Assembly (NCBI GenBank): GCA_027483535.1
Contig: JAIXUN010000002.1
Location: 248,001-312,000, forward strand
Source of the DNA: a bacterium
GTDB lineage: Bacteria > Armatimonadota > Fimbriimonadia > Fimbriimonadales > Fimbriimonadaceae
Direction of reading: 5' to 3'
DNA: 64,000 bases
A model generated the notes under the pieces. That model was given only the letters and a program-made list of their open reading frames with translations, ran no database searches and had not been told where the DNA came from. Both the position numbers and the translations under genes were made by a program. Each line of letters starts with the position of its first letter. The first letter of the stretch is position 1. Shown in pieces: positions 1 through 8,075 of this stretch.

Positions 1-1
1 C

Positions 2-457
2 TTGGTTGAAAAAATAGGTGTGCGGGCGATTGCTCCCGAAGGAACCGTCAGTGAAACCGTCCGATCCGTTTGGGAAGCCGGGGCAGACGTGGTGGTGGAC
101 TGCACAGGCGCGCCGGGAGTTCTGCCCGAATCTATTCGCGCCATGCGGCAAGACCCCTGGCCGGAATGGGGCGCGGGTCCTAAGCTCGTTATTCAAGGCA
201 GCTACCCGGAAAACGTGGTGTTCAACTACCAAGAGGCGTTCCTCCACGAGTCCACCATTCTCATGCCTCGCGACTGCGCCGCCAGCGATGTTCGCGCCTC
301 GCTCGACGCAATGGCGGATGGGTCTTTCGACGTGAACGGTCTGGTCACCGAGTTCGTGACGCCCGAACAGGGTCAGGCAACCTACAACCGTCTGCGATCG
401 CCCAGCCAGGGTGGCGACCCCGAAGCCCTCACCTTCGCGTTCAACTGGCGGGCGTAG
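2..457 (+). CDS. Zinc-type (MDR) alcohol dehydrogenase-like protein, C-terminal part
   Basis: The gene is cut by the left edge, so only about 151 C-terminal residues are present and the true start lies outside. The visible part looks like the end of the Rossmann NAD(P)-binding domain and the closing strands of the catalytic domain of medium-chain dehydrogenases: a segment reading ADVVVDCTGAPGVL resembles the strand and loop after the nucleotide-binding motif, and LVTEFVTPEQGQATYNRL resembles the usual C-terminal region. The zinc-ligand part is not visible, so the substrate and even catalytic competence cannot be judged. The family assignment is by pattern recognition only. Confidence 0.6.
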   Translation: MVEKIGVRAIAPEGTVSETVRSVWEAGADVVVDCTGAPGVLPESIRAMRQDPWPEWGAGPKLVIQGSYPENVVFNYQEAFLHESTILMPRDCAASDVRASLDAMADGSFDVNGLVTEFVTPEQGQATYNRLRSPSQGGDPEALTFAFNWRA

Positions 458-465
458 TTCGAACC

Positions 466-511
466 CCCCGAGTAACCCCTAGTAGTAGCCCCGAGTAAGA
501 ACCCCTAGTAG
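466..511. repeat. Short direct repeat before the next gene
   Basis: Two near-identical copies of a unit of about 20 bases (466-485 and 489-511) share CCCCGAGTAA and ACCCCTAGTAG, the second with a 3-base insertion. They fill the gap between the dehydrogenase stop and the next start at 533. They could be a slippage product or tandem binding sites; nothing decides between these. Confidence 0.6.
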
Positions 512-532
512 AAGCATTGGGTCGGGGGTACC

Positions 533-877
533 ATGATAGCTAAGATGGTGAAGTGGAAAGAAGGCGATCAGGTTCGCATTGTAGAGCGAGAGGCGACCGC
601 CGAAGATCGGAAGAATCACCGCTACTACGCCCACATGGCCAACTTGGTCGGAACGGTGCAAAACATTTACGCCGAGAGTGAGATCGCGGTTCGAATCGAT
701 CCGGCGACCCTCACGCCCGTCACCCGAGACGTGCTGGACACCGCCACCAGGCGCATGCGAGAACGATTCCTAGACGGCGTGAGCGAAGAGCAAAAGAAGC
801 TGCTCACCAAAGAGGAACTCGAGTTCGACGTTCACTACATGCTGCTTTGCCACCAAGACGACTTGGTTAAGCCCTGA
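533..877 (+). CDS. Conserved-looking hypothetical protein
   Basis: A soluble, charged protein of 114 residues that I do not recognise. The first 60 residues (EGDQVRIVEREATAEDRK and VGTVQNIYAESEIAVRID) have the alternating pattern of a small beta-barrel such as SH3-like or KOW folds; the second half is rich in Arg, Glu and Lys and probably helical. There is no signal peptide or membrane segment. It lies 30 bases upstream of yajQ on the same strand, so co-transcription is likely. Codon use resembles its neighbours. Confidence 0.7.
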   Translation: MIAKMVKWKEGDQVRIVEREATAEDRKNHRYYAHMANLVGTVQNIYAESEIAVRIDPATLTPVTRDVLDTATRRMRERFLDGVSEEQKKLLTKEELEFDVHYMLLCHQDDLVKP

Positions 878-907
878 TTTCCACTTTTCATCGGTACCTA
901 AACAGCC

Positions 908-1405
908 ATGCCTCCTTCTGATTTCAGTTTCGACATCGTTTCCCGCGCCGACATGATGGAGCTCAAGAACGCGGTGCAACAAGCACAGCGCGAGCTTGAG
1001 AATCGGTACGACTTCAAGGGCTCTAAGGCCGATATCCAGTTCGAGAAAGACAAGCTCACTCTAGTCGCGGACGACGAGTTCAAGATGGACCAGCTCAAGG
1101 ACATCGTGTTCTCCAAGATGCTCAAGCGCGGCATCGACTCTCGCCAGATCAGTTGGACGAAGCTAGAGCCCGCCGCCGGAATCACCGTGAAGTGCGACCT
1201 GGAACTTCAAACCGGTATCTCGCAAGACAAGGCCAAGGCGCTCGTCAAGCAGATTCGAGACAACAAGGCTCTCAAGGTCCAGCCGCAGATTCAGGGCGAT
1301 GAAGTTCGCGTGAGTTCCAAGAGCAAAGACGACCTGCAGAAGGCGATCACCTTCGTGAAGGGTCTGGATTTGGACTACCCGGTCGACTTCGTCAACTTCC
1401 GCTAA
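908..1405 (+). CDS. yajQ: YajQ-family nucleotide-binding protein
   Basis: The 165-residue product matches the YajQ family (UPF0234) over its full usual length. The N-terminus FSFDIVSRADMMELKNAV, the middle ENRYDFKGSKADI and the C-terminal GLDLDYPVDFVNFR are family hallmarks. YajQ proteins have two ferredoxin-like halves, bind nucleotides, and in some bacteria bind cyclic di-GMP and act with transcription regulators; a diguanylate cyclase is encoded elsewhere in this window, but no direct link is shown. It acts in the cytoplasm. The preceding hypothetical gene is 30 bases upstream and could form one transcript with it. Confidence 0.95.
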   Translation: MPPSDFSFDIVSRADMMELKNAVQQAQRELENRYDFKGSKADIQFEKDKLTLVADDEFKMDQLKDIVFSKMLKRGIDSRQISWTKLEPAAGITVKCDLELQTGISQDKAKALVKQIRDNKALKVQPQIQGDEVRVSSKSKDDLQKAITFVKGLDLDYPVDFVNFR

Positions 1406-1426
1406 CTGAACGCTAGGCCAGACGAA

Positions 1427-1732
1427 CTAGGGAAGCGAGGTCACCACCGCGTAACCACTGCGCATCGTCGGCCGAATCGAAGAGACGGTTACGTTCTGCG
1501 GCACCATGGTGCTTGGCAGAGCGTTCTTGCACTGCTCAATGATCTCCTGTTCGGTGAATCGGTTGGCCTCGTGCAGGCATACGTGGGCGCACAGGTTTCC
1601 CTGATGGAGCCAAACGGACGCATCAGCCACATCGTCCAGCCCAAGCAGGAACGATTCCACCTTACGAAGCACGGCGCCGTTGCCGGTAGTGGTTTGCATG
1701 GCGATATTGTCCAGCAAATTTGATGAATTCAT
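1427..1732 (-). CDS. Orphan protein resembling the C-terminal domain of AMP-forming acyl-CoA synthetases
   Basis: This 101-residue protein stands alone but reads like the mobile C-terminal lid of AMP-binding enzymes: VESFLLGLDDVADASVW corresponds to the helix and strand that open that domain, TEQEIIEQCKNALPSTMVPQ to its second helix, and SIRPTMRSGYAV to the final loop, where true synthetases have a Ser-Gly-Lys with the catalytic lysine. Here the lysine position is tyrosine. No adenylation domain lies next to it. It could be a degenerated fragment that is still translated, or a stand-alone regulatory domain. The likeness is from memory of the family pattern, so the call is moderate. It converges with yajQ. 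Confidence 0.5.
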   Translation of the reverse strand: MNSSNLLDNIAMQTTTGNGAVLRKVESFLLGLDDVADASVWLHQGNLCAHVCLHEANRFTEQEIIEQCKNALPSTMVPQNVTVSSIRPTMRSGYAVVTSLP

Positions 1733-1870
1733 CAGTCCAATGTTCAGATATACAAGAAATCAGTGACATATCCCGCAATCTTTATCATCAGTGATGGGTT
1801 GAACGGCGTTGAAGCCTAATCATTGAGTTCAAAACAACGAATCATCCCCGTACAACCACCGGGGACGGAA

Positions 1871-2704
1871 CTAATCCACAACCGTGAGGGTGCTCTCGGT
1901 GGATTCTAGCCGGGTGAGCGACCGGCAAGCCTGCACCCATGGGCACTCTTTGCTCAGGGCTTCGGCTGCTTTCTGCGCACTTGCCTCATCCGTGAATCGA
2001 CCAAACACAGCCGAGCCCGACCCAGAGAGTCCAGCGTCTTTTGCTCCAAAAACTTGCAGCCGCTCGATGAGATCCAGCGACTCGCAAGGAGCAACCCGCT
2101 CGAAATCGTTGTAGAGACGGTCTTCCGCGGGGAAGTCGACAAAGTCGTACTGCTTTTCGTCCAGGCTTCGGTACATGCCCGGGGTTGAACAACTCACCGA
2201 ATGCTTGGCAAGCACGTAATGCTCCACCGGATCAGGGTCGGGCAACTTGGTGAGGATCTGACCGTAGCCTTCGCCTTTGGCCCTGCCGCCCACTAAGAAG
2301 AACGGGACGTCCGCGCCAATCGCCATCGTAATCGCCTTGTGCTCGCTATCGGAAAGGCGCATTTGCATCAGCTTTCGCGCCGCTCGAATGACGCCGGCGG
2401 CATCCGAGCTTCCGCCGCCAAGGCCAGATTCGCTGGGGATCCGCTTCTCAAGATGAATCGCCACTTTGGGGAAGTCCGCGACCTCCATCAGAAGCCTCGC
2501 CGCCTTGGTCACCGTGTTCTCTTCCGGAATCGTCGGGTCGTTGGTGGTGAAGCTCAGTTGGCTTGCGGGCTCAATGGTGAGCGTATCGTAAACCGAAACC
2601 GCCTGGAAAATCGTTCGGATGGGGTGATAGTTGCGGTGATCAACCGGACCAACTGCCAGGAACAGGTTGATCTTTGCGGGACATTGGACGATCACCTTGC
2701 TCAT
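1871..2704 (-). CDS. ispE: 4-diphosphocytidyl-2-C-methyl-D-erythritol kinase
   Basis: A 277-residue GHMP kinase that phosphorylates the 2-hydroxyl of CDP-methylerythritol in the non-mevalonate route to isoprenoids. The N-terminal PAKINLFLAVG is the IspE substrate-binding signature, with the usual Lys and Asn. The ATP loop ESGLGGGSSDAAGVIRA lies near residue 90, and LSGSGSAVFG near residue 225 is the third GHMP motif. Length is typical. Its ATG overlaps the stop of the upstream membrane protein by four bases (ATGA), which indicates translational coupling. The protein is cytoplasmic. Confidence 0.95.
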   Translation of the reverse strand: MSKVIVQCPAKINLFLAVGPVDHRNYHPIRTIFQAVSVYDTLTIEPASQLSFTTNDPTIPEENTVTKAARLLMEVADFPKVAIHLEKRIPSESGLGGGSSDAAGVIRAARKLMQMRLSDSEHKAITMAIGADVPFFLVGGRAKGEGYGQILTKLPDPDPVEHYVLAKHSVSCSTPGMYRSLDEKQYDFVDFPAEDRLYNDFERVAPCESLDLIERLQVFGAKDAGLSGSGSAVFGRFTDEASAQKAAEALSKECPWVQACRSLTRLESTESTLTVVD

Positions 2705-3726
2705 GCGTTTTCTTGCCCTTCTTCGTATTGTGACGCCTGAGAGTTCCCCAGCGGGGTTTGACCCTGCGATTCTATGAACCCCGCCGAAGGTCGAAACGGG
2801 GGCGGCGTCGGTGGCTGAAAGGTACCGGGGTGACCCGCTGAGGAGGGTGCCGGTCCCGGACCATCCCCCGACTCCTTGAGGAACGAGGGCAGAATCGTTT
2901 CGTCCATCCCTTTCAGGTCCGCCTCGCTAAAGGAAGGGTCCTTCTGCATCTGGTTCTCCGGAACGTAAACGGCTCGCGGGAAGTGCCCCAGGTCCAGCTC
3001 CTCAAGGGCGGTGTCGATGGCTTGCAGTTGGGCGCGTGCCTCGGCGATTCCGGTCAGGAACAATTCTGTATCGAGAGCGGGTGACTTGCCCGTTAGACGA
3101 TAGCTCAGCACCTTCAACCTCAGGCTGTCTAGGGTGGTGACAAAAACCGCCGCTTGGGCTTCGGTTCGGTGGACTCCGGCGAGGATCTCGCTGTAGTGGG
3201 CGCGATACTCCGCAATATTGCGATCGGCGATGCCATACAGCGCCTTCGCCTGAGCGTCGGCGGGCATTGCCGAGGGGGCAGAAGGCTTCCGGCGAACCAC
3301 ATGCTCCGACTCCGCAACTTCCTTGAAAATCAGATCGGCTCGGCGCAGGGCGATGTAGAGCGCGTTCGCGATCTTGTCGACCGTCTGAGGGAGTTCGTAA
3401 AGATCGGCCACGCCGTTCTTGCCAAGCTTGGCAACCGCCTGCTGAAAGGCGTCGAGGCGCTCGGCGCAGTCGTCCCACATGGATTTAAATCGTTGGTGGA
3501 CGAACAGCTTTTTGGACGCCATTCCCCATGCCAGGAACCAGTGAACCGCCCAACCTGCCGCAATGAGGGTGAGTCCGGTAAGGAACCCGGAAATTGAGAA
3601 TCCGAACCGACTCACAATGGCAAAGACGCTGCCCGTCCAAAGAACCTGCAGGATGATGCGTCGTAACGAGAAAACTTCACGCAGGTGGATCCGCCTGTCA
3701 TGTTTGCGGATCTCATCCATAGCCAT
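2701..3726 (-). CDS. Hypothetical membrane-anchored protein upstream of ispE
   Basis: The product has 341 residues. Two hydrophobic segments lie near residues 25-45 and 47-68 (VLWTGSVFAIVSRFGF and LTLIAAGWAVHWFLAWG); the rest is a soluble, largely helical region followed by a proline-rich, probably disordered tail after about residue 280. No family was recognised. A second in-frame ATG two codons downstream is equally possible. The four-base stop/start overlap with ispE suggests one transcript, though no functional tie to isoprenoid synthesis is evident. Confidence 0.75.
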   Translation of the reverse strand: MAMDEIRKHDRRIHLREVFSLRRIILQVLWTGSVFAIVSRFGFSISGFLTGLTLIAAGWAVHWFLAWGMASKKLFVHQRFKSMWDDCAERLDAFQQAVAKLGKNGVADLYELPQTVDKIANALYIALRRADLIFKEVAESEHVVRRKPSAPSAMPADAQAKALYGIADRNIAEYRAHYSEILAGVHRTEAQAAVFVTTLDSLRLKVLSYRLTGKSPALDTELFLTGIAEARAQLQAIDTALEELDLGHFPRAVYVPENQMQKDPSFSEADLKGMDETILPSFLKESGDGPGPAPSSAGHPGTFQPPTPPPFRPSAGFIESQGQTPLGNSQASQYEEGQENA

Positions 3727-3772
3727 AGGTTACGAGTTTTTGCCCTCTTACGGTGCAGTGCGCTTTGTGCAA

Positions 3773-5239
3773 TTACAGCAGTTGAGGCGTGTGCTGAACG
3801 TCTGCAAACTCTCTTTCCACGGCATACGCCGCTGCGAGCAACGCTTCGTCCGCCATCGGGGCGCCCATGAGCTGAAGTCCAACCGGGAGACCGTCGCTGT
3901 AGCCCACGTTGAGCGAGATCGCAGGTGCGCCGATCATGTTCGCCGGGATGGTGCAGTAGTCGAGCAGCTTCATCGCCAAGGGGTCGGCATCAAACTCGCC
4001 GAGCTTGAACGCCGTGACCGGGCTTGTCGGCGAAACGACGAAATCGAACTCTTGGAAGGTCTGCAAGAACTTCTCGCGCATGTGCGCTCGAACTTGTTGC
4101 GCCTTGGTGTAGAAGGCGTCGTAGTAGCCCGCGCTGAGCGCGTAGGTACCGATCATGATCCGAGCCTTCACCTCGTGACCAAAGCCCTCGCCCCGAGTCT
4201 TCTCGACCAGGCCGATGTGCCCTTTCGACTCTTGTCGAGCGCCGTAGCGAATCCCATCGAAGCGGGCAAGGTTGGAACTGGCCTCAGCCGGAGCGATGAT
4301 GTAGTAAGTCGTGACTCCGTACTTGATCTCCTCGATGGAGACCTCGGTAACGGTTGCCCCGGCGGCTCGCAATCTATCGAGCGCGTCTTGAATCAACGCT
4401 GCTACTTTGGGATCGCCGGAATCGCCGAACATCTCCACCGGGAGCGCCAGTTTCATCCCCTTGAGACTGCCTTCCTTTAGGCCGGAAAGATCGATTCCGG
4501 GCGACTGAATGGACGTCGAATCCATTGCGTCATGACCGGTGGTGGCGGCGGCTAAGATCGCGGCGTCTTCCACGTTCTTTCCGAACGGCCCGATCTGGTC
4601 CAAGCTGGAACCGAATGCGATGAGACCATAGCGACTGCATCGGCCGTAAGTGGGCTTGAACCCAACGATGCCGCAAAGAGAGGCCGGAAGTCGAATGGAA
4701 CCGCCCGTGTCGGACCCAAGGGAGAGCGGAGCCAAGTTGCCTGCTACCGCCGCCGCCGAGCCGCCCGAAGAACCGCCTGGGGTACGAGTGGTATCCCACG
4801 GGTTTCGAGTGAGTTTGTACGCGGAGGTTTCGGTCGAGCTACCCATCGCGAACTCGTCCAGGTTGGTTTTTCCGAGGATCACCGCGCCCTGAGCCTTGAG
4901 CATGGACACCACCGTTGCATCGAACGGGGGAACGTATCCCTTTAGAATCTTGGAAGCACAGGTGGTCTCGATCCCGGTGGTGGAGATGTTGTCTTTGATC
5001 GCGACCGGAACACCCGTGAGCGGACCTGCATCGCCAGAGTCCAGCAAGCTTTGAGCCTTTTCTGCTTCGGCGATCGCCTTTTCACGATCAACCGCAAGGA
5101 ATGCCCCATAAGTGGGATCGACCGAGTCGATTCGGTCGAGGAAAGCGGTGGTGACCTCTACCGCCGAAAGCTCTTTCGCCTTGAGTTTTGCACTCAGATC
5201 GGCGGCGGAAAGGGAGGTGATCGTTTCTTGGTTGCTCAT
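3773..5239 (-). CDS. gatA: Aspartyl/glutamyl-tRNA(Asn/Gln) amidotransferase subunit A
   Basis: GatA (488 residues) is the glutamine-hydrolysing amidase of the GatCAB complex, which converts misacylated Glu-tRNA(Gln) or Asp-tRNA(Asn) to the correct aminoacyl-tRNA. The Ser-cisSer-Lys machinery is visible: VPVAIKDNIS carries the lysine, and GGSSGGSAAAVAG with the later SDTGGSIRLPAS carries the two serines. Length is that of the family. It follows gatC by only six bases. GatB is not in the window, so the third subunit must be encoded elsewhere. Confidence 0.97.
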   Translation of the reverse strand: MSNQETITSLSAADLSAKLKAKELSAVEVTTAFLDRIDSVDPTYGAFLAVDREKAIAEAEKAQSLLDSGDAGPLTGVPVAIKDNISTTGIETTCASKILKGYVPPFDATVVSMLKAQGAVILGKTNLDEFAMGSSTETSAYKLTRNPWDTTRTPGGSSGGSAAAVAGNLAPLSLGSDTGGSIRLPASLCGIVGFKPTYGRCSRYGLIAFGSSLDQIGPFGKNVEDAAILAAATTGHDAMDSTSIQSPGIDLSGLKEGSLKGMKLALPVEMFGDSGDPKVAALIQDALDRLRAAGATVTEVSIEEIKYGVTTYYIIAPAEASSNLARFDGIRYGARQESKGHIGLVEKTRGEGFGHEVKARIMIGTYALSAGYYDAFYTKAQQVRAHMREKFLQTFQEFDFVVSPTSPVTAFKLGEFDADPLAMKLLDYCTIPANMIGAPAISLNVGYSDGLPVGLQLMGAPMADEALLAAAYAVEREFADVQHTPQLL

Positions 5240-5245
5240 CGATCC

Positions 5246-5536
5246 CTACTCCTCGATGATCATGGGCACAATGAACAAACCTGCTTTCGAGACAGGTGCG
5301 TTCTTCAGGGCGGCATCGCGGGGAAGCATCGGTCCCACCAGATCCTCGGCCCACGCGTTCACGTGCGAAACGGCGTGGCTCTGACCTTCGGCACCACCCA
5401 TGTTCAACGAGGCGATGTCCGAGAAATGGCCCAAAAGTGCGTTCAATTCAGCCTGAAAAGAGAGGACCTCTGACTCGTCGAGTTCCAATCTCGCCAATTT
5501 GGCGACGTGGCGTACCTCATCGAGGGAGATCGACAT
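5246..5536 (-). CDS. gatC: Aspartyl/glutamyl-tRNA(Asn/Gln) amidotransferase subunit C
   Basis: A 96-residue GatC, the small subunit that wraps around GatA and stabilises the amidotransferase. The N-terminus EVRHVAKLARLELDESE is the family signature, and the region around EDLVGPMLPRDAALKNAP is the conserved C-terminal stretch. It precedes gatA by six bases in the same operon. A -10-like TATACT lies nine bases before the ATG on the coding strand. Confidence 0.95.
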   Translation of the reverse strand: MSISLDEVRHVAKLARLELDESEVLSFQAELNALLGHFSDIASLNMGGAEGQSHAVSHVNAWAEDLVGPMLPRDAALKNAPVSKAGLFIVPMIIEE

Positions 5537-5670
5537 AGCGGTTGGAGTATAGCCCAGGGGACCCCCTTGCTTCCACGGGGCGAAGACGGGGTTTCGAATT
5601 CACCCCTGCCGACTATCGCTCTGTTGCTAGATAAGGCAGAATCTAAAGAGAGGTTCCCCGCAGTTCTCTA

Positions 5671-7692
5671 ATGAACAAACCGCCTTTCACCGTTGCCGCC
5701 GGAGTGGTCGTCTTCCTCTCCGTTTTGGGCATGGCACGAGTGGCGGTTGAGAAGTCTCTCACCCCTTCCGGAGTTGCGGGTCTCAGGGCAAAATCGCCCA
5801 TCATCTCCAACGCTTCCATTCGCTGGCGTACCTTTAACGAAGAGCTTTTTCTGGAGGCCAAGCGAAGTCAGAAGCCGATGTTCCTCTGCTTTGTGGCTCC
5901 CTACAGTTGGTACGCCTCGTCCAACACGGCGCGGTTTTCTGACGCTCCGGAGACGAGCCGTCTGGCAAACCGAAGATTCTTAAACGCAAAAATCGACCTG
6001 GGCGAGCGACCCGACCTGGAAACCATTTTTCTTCCGCTTGGAAGAACTCAGTTCTTTGTGGTCTCCGATCTGACCATGTTGGTCATCGATTCCGATGGGA
6101 CGGTCGTCGATTACCTGCTGTCCACCACGCCCACTCAGACAATTGGTCCGGAACTGGTCACGGGATTTCTGCGCCGGGCGCTCGGTCAAATCGAACTCAG
6201 ACGCAAAGATCCGTCGTTCGTGACTCGCGCCGAGGAAGTTCGCCAGCAGGACGCAAGGCGCCTTGAGGCGAAGTCGGCTATGGGCCTCCCTTCTTTTGCC
6301 GAAGCGGATGCCCGACTCGCTCAATCCATTGATTCAAAAACGGGCCTCATCGAATTCGGCGGAATGTATCGCGTCGCACCGTCGGCGTTTCGGTTTGGTA
6401 TGCGGCTGGGTAGCGACTGGGCGCGGGAATCGTTGGAAAAGACCATTGCCAGCAGCCTTTTCGACTTGGTCGACGGTGGATTCTTCCGCATAGCCCGGGC
6501 CGGAGACGCCTTATTTGTCGATACTAGTAAGCGCACTCTGAGCAATGCGGCCATGCTGGAAGTTTTGGCGGTGGCGAGCAAGCAATACGGTCCGGCTCCT
6601 TTTGATTACGCCTATCGTCGCACCCTGGACGGGCTGCTGAACGATCTCTTTCGATCCGACACGTTCGGCCTTTGCCGGATCAGCGATCAGACGTTGGACG
6701 GCAGATCGCCACGCTCTTCCGTCACCTTCCGAAAACTGTCTCAGGTTCCGACCGCGAAGAGTCGCCAACTACTTTCTAGACTCCTCACGGCCGATACCAC
6801 CGAAGCCCAGGGTCTGCTCCGAATCCCGTATCAGGGCCCGCCGGAAGGTTTGGACGAGGCCCTCAACGACTACCGAAAAGTGGCTCCCCCGGTGCCGCAG
6901 CTTTCTCACACCGGAAGGGTGGACGTGGTGATGTACGCCTTTGCTCGCATGTTGCGAGCGGCTCGCCTGCGAGGAGACCAGGAATTGGTGTTCTCGGTAG
7001 GTTCCGCGCTGGATCGACTGTTGTCGGACGACGCGGTTGTAGAAGCGCCGCCGATGTTTTTTGGCGGTGAGACAGGGAGTTTTCTTGGATCCGGACTGGG
7101 CATTGCCGATGCCTGTTTGGCCGACTATATCTGCACGGGTCGACTTGAATCTTTGGAGAGAGGACGCCGGGCGCTGAATGGCGCGGTCGACCGGTTTTGG
7201 GATGAAGACCGGGAGGTCCTGAACGCCAACCTTCGCGATCCGGTGCTGCCTGTGTTAGGGCGTCAACCCTCGCTCAACGACGCGGATGCAGAGTCTTGGA
7301 CGGCGGTGGCGCTTCGGCTTCTGCGAGACTACGGCGTGCTCTTTAACGACACGGCTGACGGCAAGAGCTTTTTGAAGCTTGGGAACCGAATGCTCACTCA
7401 CCTCAGCGGAGTCCTAAACGAGAGTCGAGTGGTGACGGCGGCGTTCTTCGATGCCGCCCTGGACTATGCCGACCCTCAGCACGTCATCGTGGTGGGTCCA
7501 AGATCGGTGGAAGACGCGGCTCGGCTGACTCAGCAATTCCCATCACGCCCGATCCTTCCTGCAAGCGGGCCCGTGCGAGCCGATTTAAAACAGAAAGGAA
7601 CCGGCTTTTATCTGATCGATGGCGTGAACATCGTCGGTCCTTTGAGCCGCGCTCAAGTGGCGGCGAAACTGGCTCCGAGCCCGCGCGTGTGA
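5671..7692 (+). CDS. YyaL/DUF255-like thioredoxin-fold protein lacking the active-site cysteines
   Basis: The 673-residue product begins with a hydrophobic segment (residues 8-24), then a DUF255-like thioredoxin domain and an alpha-toroid region resembling the YyaL/SPATA20 family. In that family a motif with two cysteines (CHWCH) follows a phrase like KPIFLSIGYSTCHWCH; here the aligned part reads KPMFLCFVAPYSWYASS, so both cysteines are gone, while the later IDLGERPDLETIF matches the family's conserved EERPDLD region well. A second shared point is GGFFRIARAG followed by TLSNAAMLEVLAVA. The protein may be a non-redox, membrane-attached paralogue. It stands alone, divergent from gatC. Confidence 0.7.
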   Translation: MNKPPFTVAAGVVVFLSVLGMARVAVEKSLTPSGVAGLRAKSPIISNASIRWRTFNEELFLEAKRSQKPMFLCFVAPYSWYASSNTARFSDAPETSRLANRRFLNAKIDLGERPDLETIFLPLGRTQFFVVSDLTMLVIDSDGTVVDYLLSTTPTQTIGPELVTGFLRRALGQIELRRKDPSFVTRAEEVRQQDARRLEAKSAMGLPSFAEADARLAQSIDSKTGLIEFGGMYRVAPSAFRFGMRLGSDWARESLEKTIASSLFDLVDGGFFRIARAGDALFVDTSKRTLSNAAMLEVLAVASKQYGPAPFDYAYRRTLDGLLNDLFRSDTFGLCRISDQTLDGRSPRSSVTFRKLSQVPTAKSRQLLSRLLTADTTEAQGLLRIPYQGPPEGLDEALNDYRKVAPPVPQLSHTGRVDVVMYAFARMLRAARLRGDQELVFSVGSALDRLLSDDAVVEAPPMFFGGETGSFLGSGLGIADACLADYICTGRLESLERGRRALNGAVDRFWDEDREVLNANLRDPVLPVLGRQPSLNDADAESWTAVALRLLRDYGVLFNDTADGKSFLKLGNRMLTHLSGVLNESRVVTAAFFDAALDYADPQHVIVVGPRSVEDAARLTQQFPSRPILPASGPVRADLKQKGTGFYLIDGVNIVGPLSRAQVAAKLAPSPRV

Positions 7693-7747
7693 TGGGTTCT
7701 AGACTCCAGGTGGAAAGCGATCCACGTTTTCGGGCATAATCTCCCTC

Positions 7748-7835
7748 GGACAGGTCGCATAGTGGTCTAGTGCGCCGCACTCGAAATGCGGTGTGTCGCA
7801 AGGCACCGTGGGTTCGAATCCCACCCTGTCCGCCA
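7748..7835 (+). tRNA. tRNA-Ser (anticodon CGA)
   Basis: A class II cloverleaf: the acceptor GGACAGG (7748-7754) pairs with CCTGTCC (7825-7831), discriminator G at 7832 and an encoded CCA at 7833-7835. The anticodon stem CCGCA/TGCGG encloses the loop CTCGAAA, giving anticodon CGA. A long variable arm follows, and the T arm GTGGG-TTCGAAT-CCCAC is canonical. A -10-like CATAAT ends at 7740, leaving almost no 5' leader. The 3' end is part of a perfect hairpin described separately. Confidence 0.95.
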
Positions 7836-7868
7836 TTACGGAGGGGGTGTTACCCCTCCGTAATGGCG
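7831..7868 (+). repeat. Perfect 16-bp inverted repeat overlapping the tRNA 3' end
   Basis: Bases 7831-7846 and 7853-7868 are exact reverse complements around a six-base loop (GTGTTA). The left arm includes the last acceptor base, discriminator and CCA of the tRNA. No T-run follows, so it is not a standard rho-independent terminator; it could be a transcript-end or processing structure, or a mobile-element scar that copied the tRNA end. Confidence 0.85.
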
Positions 7869-7880
7869 GTAGAGGCAGGG

Positions 7881-7975
7881 TGAAAACTCACCTGGGTTCG
7901 CAGGAAGAGTGAGCGGCGAGCGTACGAGAGGGCAAGCTTCGTAGGAAGCGTAGCGCCCCATCCCCGTGGGATGTA
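7881..7975 (+). other. Gene-free stretch with several small hairpins
   Basis: Three nested or consecutive hairpins can be drawn: CTCAC...GTGAG at 7887-7913 with an inner CCTG/CAGG, GCTTC/GAAGC at 7936-7949, and CATCC/GGATG at 7959-7973. No gene fits here. A structured RNA or untranslated leader is possible, but no known family was recognised. Confidence 0.35.
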
Positions 7976-8011
7976 ATTTGATCGTTCGTTCCACAAATTT
8001 CACTAAAGCGG

Positions 8012-8071
8012 TGTACGATAGTCATGGAATCCGACTCGTCGTGCTTTCCAAATCCGACCCCTCGACCTTGA
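8012..8071 (+). promoter_or_regulatory. TGTACGAT box with a 15-codon open frame
   Basis: The sequence TGTACGATAGTCATGGAA begins at 8012; TACGAT reads as a -10 element. Four bases later an ATG (8024) opens a 15-codon frame ending at 8071, five bases before the start of the next gene. Nearly the same box occurs at 17873 in the second accessory patch. It may be a promoter with a leader peptide, or just a shared promoter. Confidence 0.4.
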
Positions 8072-8075
8072 GGGT

